DNA of 6,095 nt from Candidatus Rhabdochlamydia sp. Its GTDB lineage: Bacteria; Chlamydiota; Chlamydiia; Chlamydiales; Rhabdochlamydiaceae. A program made the translations under genes and the position numbers. The stretch is from contig JASHXO010000172.1 of the NCBI GenBank assembly GCA_030043495.1, positions 1 to 6,095 on the forward strand. The letters are read 5' to 3'. Numbering within the stretch: the stretch's first letter is position 1; each line of letters opens with the position of its first letter. Shown here in pieces: positions 1-5,890 of the stretch. Under the pieces are notes generated by a model, which saw only the letters and a program-made list of their open reading frames with translations, was not told the DNA's origin and made no database searches.

Positions 1-132
1 AATTTTTCTCTATTGCAAAGGCTGACATTAACTTTGTTAAAGCAAGAAACCAGTGTTAAGAAAAGTATCCCTAAAAAAAGAGATCGGGCTGGCTGGAATA
101 ATGAGTATCTCTTGAAAGTCCTAGGAGCGTAA
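1..132 (+). CDS. Transposase, C-terminal end (ISAs1/H-repeat-like family), cut by window start
   Basis: Reading frame 1 is open from the first base to a TAA at 130-132, giving 43 residues of a protein that begins outside the window. The translation includes LTLLKQETSVKKSIPKKR and then AGWNNEYLLKVLGA. A leucine-rich helix with 'LLKQE', a basic 'KKSI..KKR' stretch and a final 'AGW(D/N)..YLLKVL' is what I recognise as the extreme C-terminus of ISAs1-family (H-repeat-associated) DDE transposases, where this tail follows the catalytic domain. None of the catalytic DDE residues lie in this piece, so whether the transposase is intact cannot be judged. It converges with ftsQ, whose stop lies 278 nt away. 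The family call rests on recalled similarity of a short tail; that it is a transposase end is fairly secure, the exact family less so. Confidence 0.75.
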   Translation, partial: NFSLLQRLTLTLLKQETSVKKSIPKKRDRAGWNNEYLLKVLGA

Positions 133-156
133 AATCTTTTTTATGAAAACGCCCTG
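133..156 (+). mobile_element. Probable right end of the ISAs1-like insertion sequence
   Basis: Shortly after the transposase stop the sequence runs through a T-rich stretch to gaaaacgccctg at 145-156. Read inward from the right this is cagggcgttttc, which resembles the CAGGG-type terminal inverted repeats I associate with this IS family. The distance of 24 nt from stop codon to element end is normal for a compact IS. The left terminal repeat and the left copy of any target duplication lie outside the window, so the boundary cannot be proven; 156 is an inference. Confidence 0.4.
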
Positions 157-353
157 GATAGAACTTTAATCAGAAGAGCAAATGCAAAAAGAGTAAACTG
201 ATACTTAAAATATGTGAATAGATCCGAACAAACTTTAGCAGCTCTTAAAGCATGTTTACAAATTACCATAGTTTGATTTTTGATGAATTTTTTCGCATCT
301 TCTAACGCCGCTTCTTTCTCTACTTTACTTAAGTATGTGCTTCGAAGCAGCAT
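141..353 (-). CDS. Doubtful small ORF (70 aa) within the repeat/IS junction
   Basis: An ATG at 353-351 opens a 70-codon frame ending at TAA 143-141; a TTG four codons upstream is also possible. A weak AGG lies 5 nt before the ATG. The N-terminal half is charged and helix-like (KVEKEAALEDAKKFIKN) and the C-terminal half is hydrophobic (FTLFAFALLIKVL). I recognise no family. It crosses the whole left arm of the inverted repeat at 249-297, which encodes roughly FIKNQTMVICKHA, and its last five codons and stop fall inside the presumed IS end (141-156). The reading frame as it stands may therefore be an accident of an insertion, or the truncated remnant of a repeat-borne ORF. Expression is not supported by anything in the sequence. 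Confidence 0.15.
   Translation of the reverse strand: MLLRSTYLSKVEKEAALEDAKKFIKNQTMVICKHALRAAKVCSDLFTYFKYQFTLFAFALLIKVLSRAFS
249..297 (+). repeat. Left arm of the foldback element
   Basis: This arm begins agcatgtttacaaatt and ends with gaattttttcgca. It matches the reverse complement of 361-409 at 48 of 49 positions. It lies inside the doubtful minus-strand ORF at 141-353. Confidence 0.85.
338..349. other. 12-bp perfect palindrome in the loop of the foldback element
   Basis: The sequence tgcttcgaagca is a perfect self-complementary 12-mer centred at 343/344. It lies in the 63-bp centre of the large inverted repeat. It may be a binding site or a mini-hairpin at the tip of the folded element; nothing else in the sequence decides this. 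Confidence 0.4.
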
Positions 354-360
354 TAAAACC

Positions 361-409
361 TGCAAAAAAATTCATCAAAAATCAAACTATGGTAATTTGT
401 AAACATGCT
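361..409 (-). repeat. Right arm of the foldback element, directly after ftsQ
   Basis: Read on the minus strand the arm starts agcatgtttacaaatt two bases past the ftsQ TAA (413-411) and runs to a seven-T tract followed by gca. Its outer part (377-411 with flank) matches 2826-2860 at 34 of 35 positions. In both places it therefore lies in the same orientation relative to the upstream gene. Confidence 0.85.
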
Positions 410-410
410 C

Positions 411-1370
411 TTAGTTTTTGTTATCCTTGTAATGAACCTTCTGTTCTTCGATAAAGGCAAGCTTCTGAATGCGAAAATCGATAATCTTTTCTTCTAGGCG
501 CACCACTGTTCCTAACCCTTCGGGAATCGATGAAATTTTCTTTTCATCTTCCAAAAGTTGCTCACGCAATTTTAAATAGTTTCCAAGTTCCTGTGCATAA
601 TTTTTTGTGCTCAAGCGTAGAATGCGTGGAAGGCAGAATTGCACTTCTTTTCCATTGATATTGCGGATCATGGAATCTTCGGTAATAACGACAATTTCAC
701 GCGTCCCGTAACTTTCGGCAAAAGCATTGGAAACATCGATTCTTTTCACCGAGAAAAGATCGGAGACTTTTGGATCGGTGATCATAGCTAGAATGTCAAA
801 AGCAAGCTCAACATATTTTCCCTTAAGCGGGATTCCCCATTGAGCTGTCGGGCGGTCAGAGTCTGCTGTCGTCATCCCAAAAGGAGCAAGCCCAAAATAA
901 ACCGCTGGTAAATTTTTCGGAGAGAAGAAAGGGTTGAACGGAAAGGGACATCCATTCTTGTCCAAAACAACGTTCACGTAATCTTCCAACCAGGCAATAG
1001 GCTGACGTACTGTATAATCGACATAGAGTGCATTCGGCTTGATCAATTTTATCTCAGCCTGAGAGATCAAAGGAGATTTCATCAGGCGTTGTTTGGCCTT
1101 TTCGAGATTGAAAGTCACAGCGCTGCACGGTCTGTCCAACGAAACACCGATCAGTTCAGCGAGATACTCTGTTTTGAGGGCTTCTCTTTGAGGTCCTGTT
1201 TGGACAATAGAATTGATGACATTTTTGGGATCAACCGCACGGGACTGTTGACTTTTAAAATAATGCTTGAAGAACAGATGCGAAGTCCCGCTAATCAAAA
1301 AAGTAGAGACAACGATCCAAGCTAAAGCATGGGTTAAAGGAAGCAGTGCAGACTTTTTTTTACTTTTCAT
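411..1370 (-). CDS. ftsQ: Cell division protein FtsQ
   Basis: FtsQ is a bitopic inner-membrane divisome protein that scaffolds later division proteins from the periplasmic side. This 319-residue protein has a short basic cytoplasmic tail (MKSKKK), one membrane segment at about 15-34, and a periplasmic domain. Residues about 68-122 form a POTRA-like unit (LAELIGVSL, then NLEKAKQRLMKSPLISQAEI, then YTVRQPIAWLE), followed by a hydrophobic 'VVLDKNGCPF' strand typical of the FtsQ beta-domain. Near 250-275 the pattern LRLSTKNYAQELGNYLKL resembles the FtsQ C-terminal signature. The ATG (1370-1368) overlaps the murC stop by one base (TAATG) and no clear Shine-Dalgarno precedes it, suggesting translational coupling to murC. 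It is the last gene of the cluster seen here; a repeat arm begins at its stop codon. Position after murC and domain layout support the call; sequence identity to model FtsQ proteins appears low. Confidence 0.85.
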   Translation of the reverse strand: MKSKKKSALLPLTHALAWIVVSTFLISGTSHLFFKHYFKSQQSRAVDPKNVINSIVQTGPQREALKTEYLAELIGVSLDRPCSAVTFNLEKAKQRLMKSPLISQAEIKLIKPNALYVDYTVRQPIAWLEDYVNVVLDKNGCPFPFNPFFSPKNLPAVYFGLAPFGMTTADSDRPTAQWGIPLKGKYVELAFDILAMITDPKVSDLFSVKRIDVSNAFAESYGTREIVVITEDSMIRNINGKEVQFCLPRILRLSTKNYAQELGNYLKLREQLLEDEKKISSIPEGLGTVVRLEEKIIDFRIQKLAFIEEQKVHYKDNKN

Positions 1371-2734
1371 TACTTTAGTATTTGTAAAACTTCAGGGCCC
1401 ACTTTAGTGATATCGCCTGCACCCATAGTGACAAGTACGTCATCCTGTTGCAAAAAATTGGCGAGAAACGAAGGAAGCTGTGGTCTTGGGATATAACGCA
1501 CGTCGAAAACTTTTTCCTGGATTTTTGCCAGTAAAACTTCATTGGTGATTCCTTTTATGGGGGCCTCTCTAGCTGCATAAATATCTGTCAAAATTAAAAT
1601 GTCAGCACGTTCAAAAGCAGGACCAAATTCATTCAGACAATCTTGCGTCCGAGTATAGCGATGAGGTTGAAAGGCGATGACAAGTCTTTTTTGGCCGATC
1701 GCTTGTTTAATCGCTCGGGAGGTTGCAAAAATTTCTGTAGGATGATGAGCATAATCATCAAAAATGGCTATTCCGCGGCATTCGCCCTTAAGCTCGGCCC
1801 GTCTATTGACCCCTTTAAAACACGCAAATGCTTTTCGAATGCGATCCTCCGGGATGCCGATCTTTATCCCTAGTCCGAAGACTGCAGCAGCGTTAAGGAC
1901 ATTATGACCTCCGATAAGAGGAATTTCAATTTCTGAGTATTCAATCCCTTCAAAGGAAATATCAAAGATGTTCTTCCATCCAGCCTGGTAGAAATTTTTA
2001 ATTTGCAAATCATTGTCCTCTTTGAAGCCATAGCTAAATCCTTTAAGTTTCAAAGACCTCAGGACTTCATCATCGCCACACCAAATCAAATGCTGAGGAG
2101 ATTGGACAAGGTTTGCAAACTTTTTAAAGCCTGCGACCAGACTATCCAGAGTATTCCAATAGGCAAGATGATCGTTGTCAATATTGGTAATGATGGCCCC
2201 AAAGGGAGCATAATTCAAAAATGAACCGTCGCTCTCGTCCGCCTCCGCAACAAAATAAGGCCCAGTGCCATATCCTCCATTAGAATTCAAGCTGCGTACA
2301 ATTCCCCCCACAGCATAAGTGGGATCCAATCCGGCATCGATGAGAAGATGAGCAAGCAATGAAGAGGTCGTCGTCTTTCCATGGGTACCAGTAACGAGCA
2401 ATGGAGAATAGCCACACATCAACTGATGCAGCAATTCAGAACGGTGTAAAAATGGCATGTCGTGAAGTTTTGCTTGTCTCACTTCCGGGTTTTCCTCTTT
2501 GATATCGCTGCTATAAACAACAACTGTAGAAGGGTGGATATTCTGTCGAGCGTGGCCGATAAAAATTTCCGCACCTTGAGTTTGCAATTGATCGGTCACA
2601 AAGGAAGAGGCAACGTCGCTTCCTGTCACTTTGATACCCTTCTGCAAAAGAATGTTTGCAAGGGCGCTCATGCCTATTCCGCCAATGCCGATAAAATGGT
2701 AGTGTTGATTGAGTTTATTTTTTAATGTTTTCAT
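1370..2734 (-). CDS. murC: UDP-N-acetylmuramate--L-alanine ligase MurC
   Basis: MurC is the cytoplasmic ATP-dependent ligase that joins L-alanine to UDP-MurNAc, the first step in building the peptidoglycan stem peptide. The 454-residue protein shows the full Mur ligase layout: an N-terminal UDP-binding Rossmann motif GIGGIGMSALA (16-26), the P-loop GTHGKTTT (116-123), ADESDGSF (165-172), the central motif GGHNVLNAAA (275-284), DDYAHHPTEI (326-335) and the C-terminal FQPHRYTRT (355-363) and MGAGDI (437-442). All expected catalytic motifs are present. The protein stops after the ordinary MurC C-terminus. This differs from Chlamydiaceae, where MurC is fused to D-Ala-D-Ala ligase (Ddl); no ddl is seen in this window. 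The ATG at 2734-2732 has no convincing ribosome-binding site; the gene is preceded by a 101-nt gap that includes a repeat. Its stop overlaps the ftsQ start. Confidence 0.97.
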   Translation of the reverse strand: MKTLKNKLNQHYHFIGIGGIGMSALANILLQKGIKVTGSDVASSFVTDQLQTQGAEIFIGHARQNIHPSTVVVYSSDIKEENPEVRQAKLHDMPFLHRSELLHQLMCGYSPLLVTGTHGKTTTSSLLAHLLIDAGLDPTYAVGGIVRSLNSNGGYGTGPYFVAEADESDGSFLNYAPFGAIITNIDNDHLAYWNTLDSLVAGFKKFANLVQSPQHLIWCGDDEVLRSLKLKGFSYGFKEDNDLQIKNFYQAGWKNIFDISFEGIEYSEIEIPLIGGHNVLNAAAVFGLGIKIGIPEDRIRKAFACFKGVNRRAELKGECRGIAIFDDYAHHPTEIFATSRAIKQAIGQKRLVIAFQPHRYTRTQDCLNEFGPAFERADILILTDIYAAREAPIKGITNEVLLAKIQEKVFDVRYIPRPQLPSFLANFLQQDDVLVTMGAGDITKVGPEVLQILK

Positions 2735-2793
2735 TTTGTTTTATCATTTTAATGTATCAATCCCCTTTAAGAGACGTTCTCTGAATTTGAATC

Positions 2794-2860
2794 ATTTGAT
2801 TTTTGATGCATTTTTTTGCCGCTTTAAAAATCAAGCTATGGTAATTTGTAAACATGCTCT
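2794..2860. repeat. Shortened copy of the dispersed inverted repeat, covering the murG 3' end
   Basis: Positions 2826-2860 match 377-411 at 34 of 35 bases (G2835 against A386). Positions 2794-2820 match the inner part of the left arm (272-297), with substitutions and a one-base shift near the T tract. The two pieces are complementary only over about nine bases (ttgattttt/aaaaatcaa), so this is a compact form lacking the centre and one outer arm. It fills much of the murG-murC gap and supplies the murG stop codon. Its hairpin with A/T tracts could affect operon read-through, but it has no GC-rich stem and I do not call it a terminator. Confidence 0.75.
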
Positions 2861-3963
2861 AATATCTTAATGATCAAACTACCCAAATCTTCTTTTTTCT
2901 GCTGACTTTTAAAAGCTTTGATCGCGTTTTTCATCTTAAGCCTTTCCGGAGAATCCAAGGGAATAAGACGAAGAATTTTTTCAGAAAGCAGCGCAGCAGA
3001 AATTGAATTTTCAGGAAAATGGACAGCCCCGCCGACTTCTTGCAAAAACTGTGCATTCTTCAATTGATGCTGATCAGCTGCAAACGGATAAGGAATGAGA
3101 ATAGCTGGAACTCCGTAATAGAAAATTTCTGAAAGGGTCATCGCTCCACTGCGGCATAATGCAATATCAGCACTATTCCAAACAAGATCCATCCGTGTCT
3201 CAAATTTCTTAACATAACAAGGAATCTTTAAAGCTGCGCAAATAATGCGGACGTCGCTGGCGATCTCTTCACTTCCGGTAAGATGAATCAACTGAAAAGG
3301 TGTTTCTCTCTTTAGGATTGGCAAAAGTTCGATGAGATATTTGTTGATTTGTTTTGCTCCCTGAGAACCTCCAAAGACAAGCAGAGTGGGAAGTTTTGGA
3401 TCAAGGCCCAAAAGATGACGGGCATCTTCCTGCGGGACCAAACTTCGAGACTGAAAGCTTTTGATCGGGATTTCTACTTCGACTGTCTTCCCTTTCAAAT
3501 AATGTTTGGCTTCTTCGAAATAAATTGCGGTAACAATTGCTTTTTTAGAAAATAGTTTAATGACTTTTCCAGGAATGGAATTGGATTCAAAAAGAATGAA
3601 CGGAATTTTTTTGATGGCCGCGGCACAAAGAACAGGGAACGCGTGAAAACTTCCAAACCCAATAACAAGGTCCGGTTTTTTCTCTGAGAGCAAAGATAAG
3701 CTTTCAAAAATGCCCAGGAGGAGCAAACCTATCGATTTAAATGCTTTGAAAATATTTCCACTGAAAGGTGTCATGCTAGTGATATCGTAAAACGAAAACT
3801 TCGTTTTATCAAAATGGACATTGTCGGACAGTTTTGCCCCAGCAAACAGCAATTCAATTTCAGGCTTATTCTTTTGTATTTGTTCTGCCAGCCCTTGCGC
3901 CGGGAAAAGATGTCCACCTGTCCCGCCAGCGGCAAAGATAACTTTATACGTTCGATTGGGCAT
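2836..3963 (-). CDS. murG: UDP-GlcNAc:lipid I GlcNAc-transferase MurG
   Basis: MurG is the membrane-associated GT-B glycosyltransferase that transfers GlcNAc to lipid I to make lipid II. From the chosen ATG the protein is 375 residues. It has the N-terminal glycine-rich loop AAGGTGGHLFP (11-21), GFGSFHAFP (102-110), FESNSIPG (125-132, the usual form being HEQNAIPG), the second-domain loop VFGGSQGA (196-203), and the UDP-GlcNAc site RSGAMTLSEI (271-280, with the conserved Glu at 279) followed by PYPFAADQHQ.KNA (291-303). The ATG at 3963-3961 is preferred over an in-frame TTG at 3993 because AGGGGA lies 7 nt before it and the glycine loop then sits at the usual depth. It overlaps ftsW by 20 nt. 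The last seven residues (EHVYKLP) and the TAG lie within a dispersed repeat, so the original C-terminus was probably altered; this tail lies beyond the known active-site motifs. Confidence 0.96.
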   Translation of the reverse strand: MPNRTYKVIFAAGGTGGHLFPAQGLAEQIQKNKPEIELLFAGAKLSDNVHFDKTKFSFYDITSMTPFSGNIFKAFKSIGLLLLGIFESLSLLSEKKPDLVIGFGSFHAFPVLCAAAIKKIPFILFESNSIPGKVIKLFSKKAIVTAIYFEEAKHYLKGKTVEVEIPIKSFQSRSLVPQEDARHLLGLDPKLPTLLVFGGSQGAKQINKYLIELLPILKRETPFQLIHLTGSEEIASDVRIICAALKIPCYVKKFETRMDLVWNSADIALCRSGAMTLSEIFYYGVPAILIPYPFAADQHQLKNAQFLQEVGGAVHFPENSISAALLSEKILRLIPLDSPERLKMKNAIKAFKSQQKKEDLGSLIIKILEHVYKLP

Positions 3964-5059
3964 TTTGTTGTCCCCTATCGGAAAGCTTTGCAATGTTTAG
4001 TATGACGCACAATGCCATGATATTTGCCAGCAATGACGAACCTCCTTGGCTAAAAAAAGGAAGATTAGTTCCTTTGCTGGGCAAAAGTCCGGAAACGACG
4101 CCTAAATTTAAAAAAGCTTGAAAACAGATCAAAAAAGTAAAAATAGCAGCTGTATAAAATCCTTCTCTTTCTTTGGCACGCTGGGCAATTGAGAATCCGC
4201 AAAAACCAATTCCCATGTAGGACAAGATCAATCCCACCATGCCAATAAAACCGGTTTCTTCTGCGAAGATTGCAGCGATATAGTCGCTGCGAGCTTCGGG
4301 AAGATATTCGAGTTTTTGGAGGCTCTCTCCCAAACCTTTGCCTATCAATTTGCCAGATCCTGCAGCAATTTTAGCTTGATAAGGCTGATGTCCCTTTCCT
4401 TTGAGATCATATTCAGGGTTCAAATAAACTTTGATTCGATCGGAGACATGATGCATCTGAGAAGCGACAATGACGCCGCAAGTGCAAAGAATGCAAAGCG
4501 GTAGTGCCCAATAGATCCACTTGATTCGGAATAAAACAAATAGAATGACGAGCGCTGCAAAAATGATTGCGACAGTCCCATTATCTGGCTCAATTAAAAT
4601 TAAGCCAATTGGTACCGAAAGCTTGGAAAGCAAAATTAAAAAAGCGCGCAGATCAAGAGATTCATTCTGCAATGTAACAATATGGATGAAGTTCAAAGGG
4701 ATTAAAAACTTAACAAACTCGGAGGGTTGAAAGGAATTACTGAAGACATTGATCCAGCGGTGAGCACCATTGATCTGCTGTCCAATGCCAGGCAAAAAAA
4801 CAAGGATCAGCAGTAGAGTGGCCGCAATTAACAACGGTCCACTTAATTTAATCAAATTCTGATAACCGATAAACCAGATTCCTATCGCACCAATCCCGCC
4901 GACAAGCGCATACAAAAACTGTTTGATCAAAGCATGATGGGTGTTTCGATCTAAAAAACGATCGAGAACCTCTGCTGAGGTCGTATTAAAGATCATGATC
5001 AGTCCAAACGAAAACAAAAGGACGATAATGATCAACAGGCTGAGCGCGTAGCGATTCAT
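3944..5059 (-). CDS. ftsW: SEDS-family lipid II polymerase FtsW
   Basis: FtsW is a polytopic membrane glycosyltransferase that polymerises lipid II into glycan strands with a class B PBP. The 371-residue protein is rich in hydrophobic segments starting at residue 5, about ten in all by eye. SEDS signatures are present: NGAHRWINV (97-105) and QPSEFVKF (111-118), EPDNGT (157-162; PDFGT in many homologues), GSGKLIGKGLGESLQKLEYLPEARSDY (234-260) and LLPSKGTNLPFFSQGGSSL (325-343; the family more often has SYGGSS). Asp259 in PEARSDY corresponds to the catalytic Asp of SEDS proteins. FtsW rather than RodA is favoured by its place between nlpD and murG, but sequence alone does not separate them firmly. 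The ATG at 5059-5057 has no Shine-Dalgarno; a run of nine T lies just before it. The gene overlaps murG by 20 nt. Confidence 0.93.
   Translation of the reverse strand: MNRYALSLLIIIVLLFSFGLIMIFNTTSAEVLDRFLDRNTHHALIKQFLYALVGGIGAIGIWFIGYQNLIKLSGPLLIAATLLLILVFLPGIGQQINGAHRWINVFSNSFQPSEFVKFLIPLNFIHIVTLQNESLDLRAFLILLSKLSVPIGLILIEPDNGTVAIIFAALVILFVLFRIKWIYWALPLCILCTCGVIVASQMHHVSDRIKVYLNPEYDLKGKGHQPYQAKIAAGSGKLIGKGLGESLQKLEYLPEARSDYIAAIFAEETGFIGMVGLILSYMGIGFCGFSIAQRAKEREGFYTAAIFTFLICFQAFLNLGVVSGLLPSKGTNLPFFSQGGSSLLANIMALCVILNIAKLSDRGQQNAQSNV
3971..3976 (-). promoter_or_regulatory. Ribosome-binding site that fixes the murG start
   Basis: On the minus strand AGGGGA is followed by caacaaa and the ATG at 3963-3961, an ideal 7-nt spacing. 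It lies within the 3' end of ftsW and argues against the upstream TTG start at 3993. Confidence 0.7.
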
Positions 5060-5079
5060 TAAAAAAAAATTAGCAAAAA

Positions 5080-5880
5080 TTATTGAATGCGAAGCTGATC
5101 GCCTGGCTTGAGCCGACGAGCTTGTTCTTCAGTCATGTTATTCAGCTTAAGCAAATCTTCCACTTTGAGATGGTTCTTTACAGCAATGGTCCAAGGATTA
5201 TCTCCTTTTTTCACGGTGTAATATTTAGCTCCTTCATTAGAAGGACTGGAGGACGGAGAAGTCTGTGGTGAAAATACGATTGTGGAAGGTTCTGCTTTTT
5301 TGATCGATTTATTGGGAATTTTCAAAACTTGGCCAATACGGAGATTGCTACTTGTCAATTTATTGGCCTTCATGATTTCGGCAACAGTCGTGTGATGGTG
5401 GCGAGCGATTTTTTCCAGGACATCGCCTTTTTTTACTTTAATCTCTGTAAATTCAGGGACGGGTTTATTGGAAGGGGCAATTGGCGCTATTAAGGTCTGC
5501 GCAGCAGGCGTTTGCATTTGGGATGCGCTAGGGGTTTCTGGAATTGCAATTTTGAGATCATCGGCAAAATTGAGAGCTACTGGAGTAGAAGTTTGCAAAG
5601 GATCCGCTGGTTGTAAAGGAGCGGTTGCAGAAGCCTGCGCTACAGGGGCGGCCGCCATCGAATTTTGTGCAAATTGATTGAGGGCGAGATCGATTTCATC
5701 ACCTGTCACAGGCGCTGCTTCTTTTTTAAAAATGGGATCCAGAGATTCCTGAACAACAGGCACTGGATTTGCGACAAACTCTTCTCTGGGAGAGTTCGAC
5801 TTAAGTGCGCTAGCAAATAGCACAATGAGCAGACCTGCATTGATCAGGACTGCGACGATAATGGTATCTCTTCGGCTCAT
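5080..5880 (-). CDS. nlpD: Membrane-anchored double-LysM protein at the chlamydial 'nlpD' position
   Basis: LysM domains bind GlcNAc-containing glycans such as peptidoglycan. This 266-residue protein has a short cytoplasmic tail (MSRRD), a hydrophobic segment at about 6-26 acting as signal anchor or uncleaved signal (no lipobox cysteine is present), and a long low-complexity linker rich in Ala, Pro, Ser, Thr and Gln (about 35-142). Two LysM domains follow: about 146-189 (VKKGDVLEKIARHHHT...LRIGQVLKIP) and about 220-265 (YTVKKGDNPWTIAVKNH...LKPGDQLRI). The protein ends with the second LysM; there is no M23 peptidase-like domain as in E. coli NlpD/EnvC. It is therefore more likely a glycan-binding division or cell-wall factor than an NlpD-type amidase activator. 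The gene symbol follows the name used at this locus in chlamydiae and should be treated as positional. The start has a good GGAGAGG site and lies 10 nt after the murD stop. Confidence 0.85.
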   Translation of the reverse strand: MSRRDTIIVAVLINAGLLIVLFASALKSNSPREEFVANPVPVVQESLDPIFKKEAAPVTGDEIDLALNQFAQNSMAAAPVAQASATAPLQPADPLQTSTPVALNFADDLKIAIPETPSASQMQTPAAQTLIAPIAPSNKPVPEFTEIKVKKGDVLEKIARHHHTTVAEIMKANKLTSSNLRIGQVLKIPNKSIKKAEPSTIVFSPQTSPSSSPSNEGAKYYTVKKGDNPWTIAVKNHLKVEDLLKLNNMTEEQARRLKPGDQLRIQ

Positions 5881-5883
5881 GAT

Positions 5884-5890
5884 CCTCTCC
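5884..5890 (-). promoter_or_regulatory. Ribosome-binding site for the LysM gene
   Basis: On the minus strand GGAGAGG directly follows the murD TAA and precedes the ATG (5880-5878), with GGAG 6 nt from the start codon. It is the clearest site in the window after that of murG and supports the chosen start. Confidence 0.65.

Larger units (their letters stand above)
249..409. repeat. Foldback (MITE-like) element with 49-bp inverted arms
   Basis: The left arm 249-297 and right arm 361-409 are reverse complements over 49 bp with a single mismatch (C294 opposite A364). The arms contain catgtttacaaattaccat and tttgatttttgatgaa. The 63-bp centre (298-360) is unrelated to the arms. CTTA occurs just outside both ends (244-247 and 410-413), a possible short target duplication, although one extra A separates it from the left arm. 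The right arm abuts the ftsQ stop codon (411-413). In RNA from either strand the arms would form a very long hairpin, so it may end or stabilise transcripts between the converging transposase and ftsQ. A shortened relative lies at 2794-2860, which shows that it is a dispersed family. No transposase is encoded within it, so it would have to be non-autonomous if mobile. Confidence 0.85.

Noticed and set aside
249..409. CRISPR array or tRNA-like structure in the repeat region
   Set aside because: There are only two arms, inverted rather than direct, with one centre; no regular spacers and no tRNA arms are visible.
1089..1325. Plus-strand open frames inside ftsQ and other dcw genes
   Set aside because: They lie opposite strongly supported genes, have no family features and look like antisense shadows.
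2740..2760. Possible sigma-70-like promoter (TTGATA ... TAAAAT) before murC
   Set aside because: The spacing between the boxes is far too short, and such A/T-rich hexamers are expected by chance here.
2770..2782. Small inverted repeat agaga-cgt-tctct in the murC leader
   Set aside because: The five-base stem with three-base loop has no T tract and no known operator match; it is too weak to call a terminator or binding site.
3964..3993. Upstream TTG start for murG giving ten extra residues
   Set aside because: The ATG at 3963 has an excellent AGGGGA site 7 nt away and places the GGTGGH loop at the usual depth; the extra residues show no family similarity.
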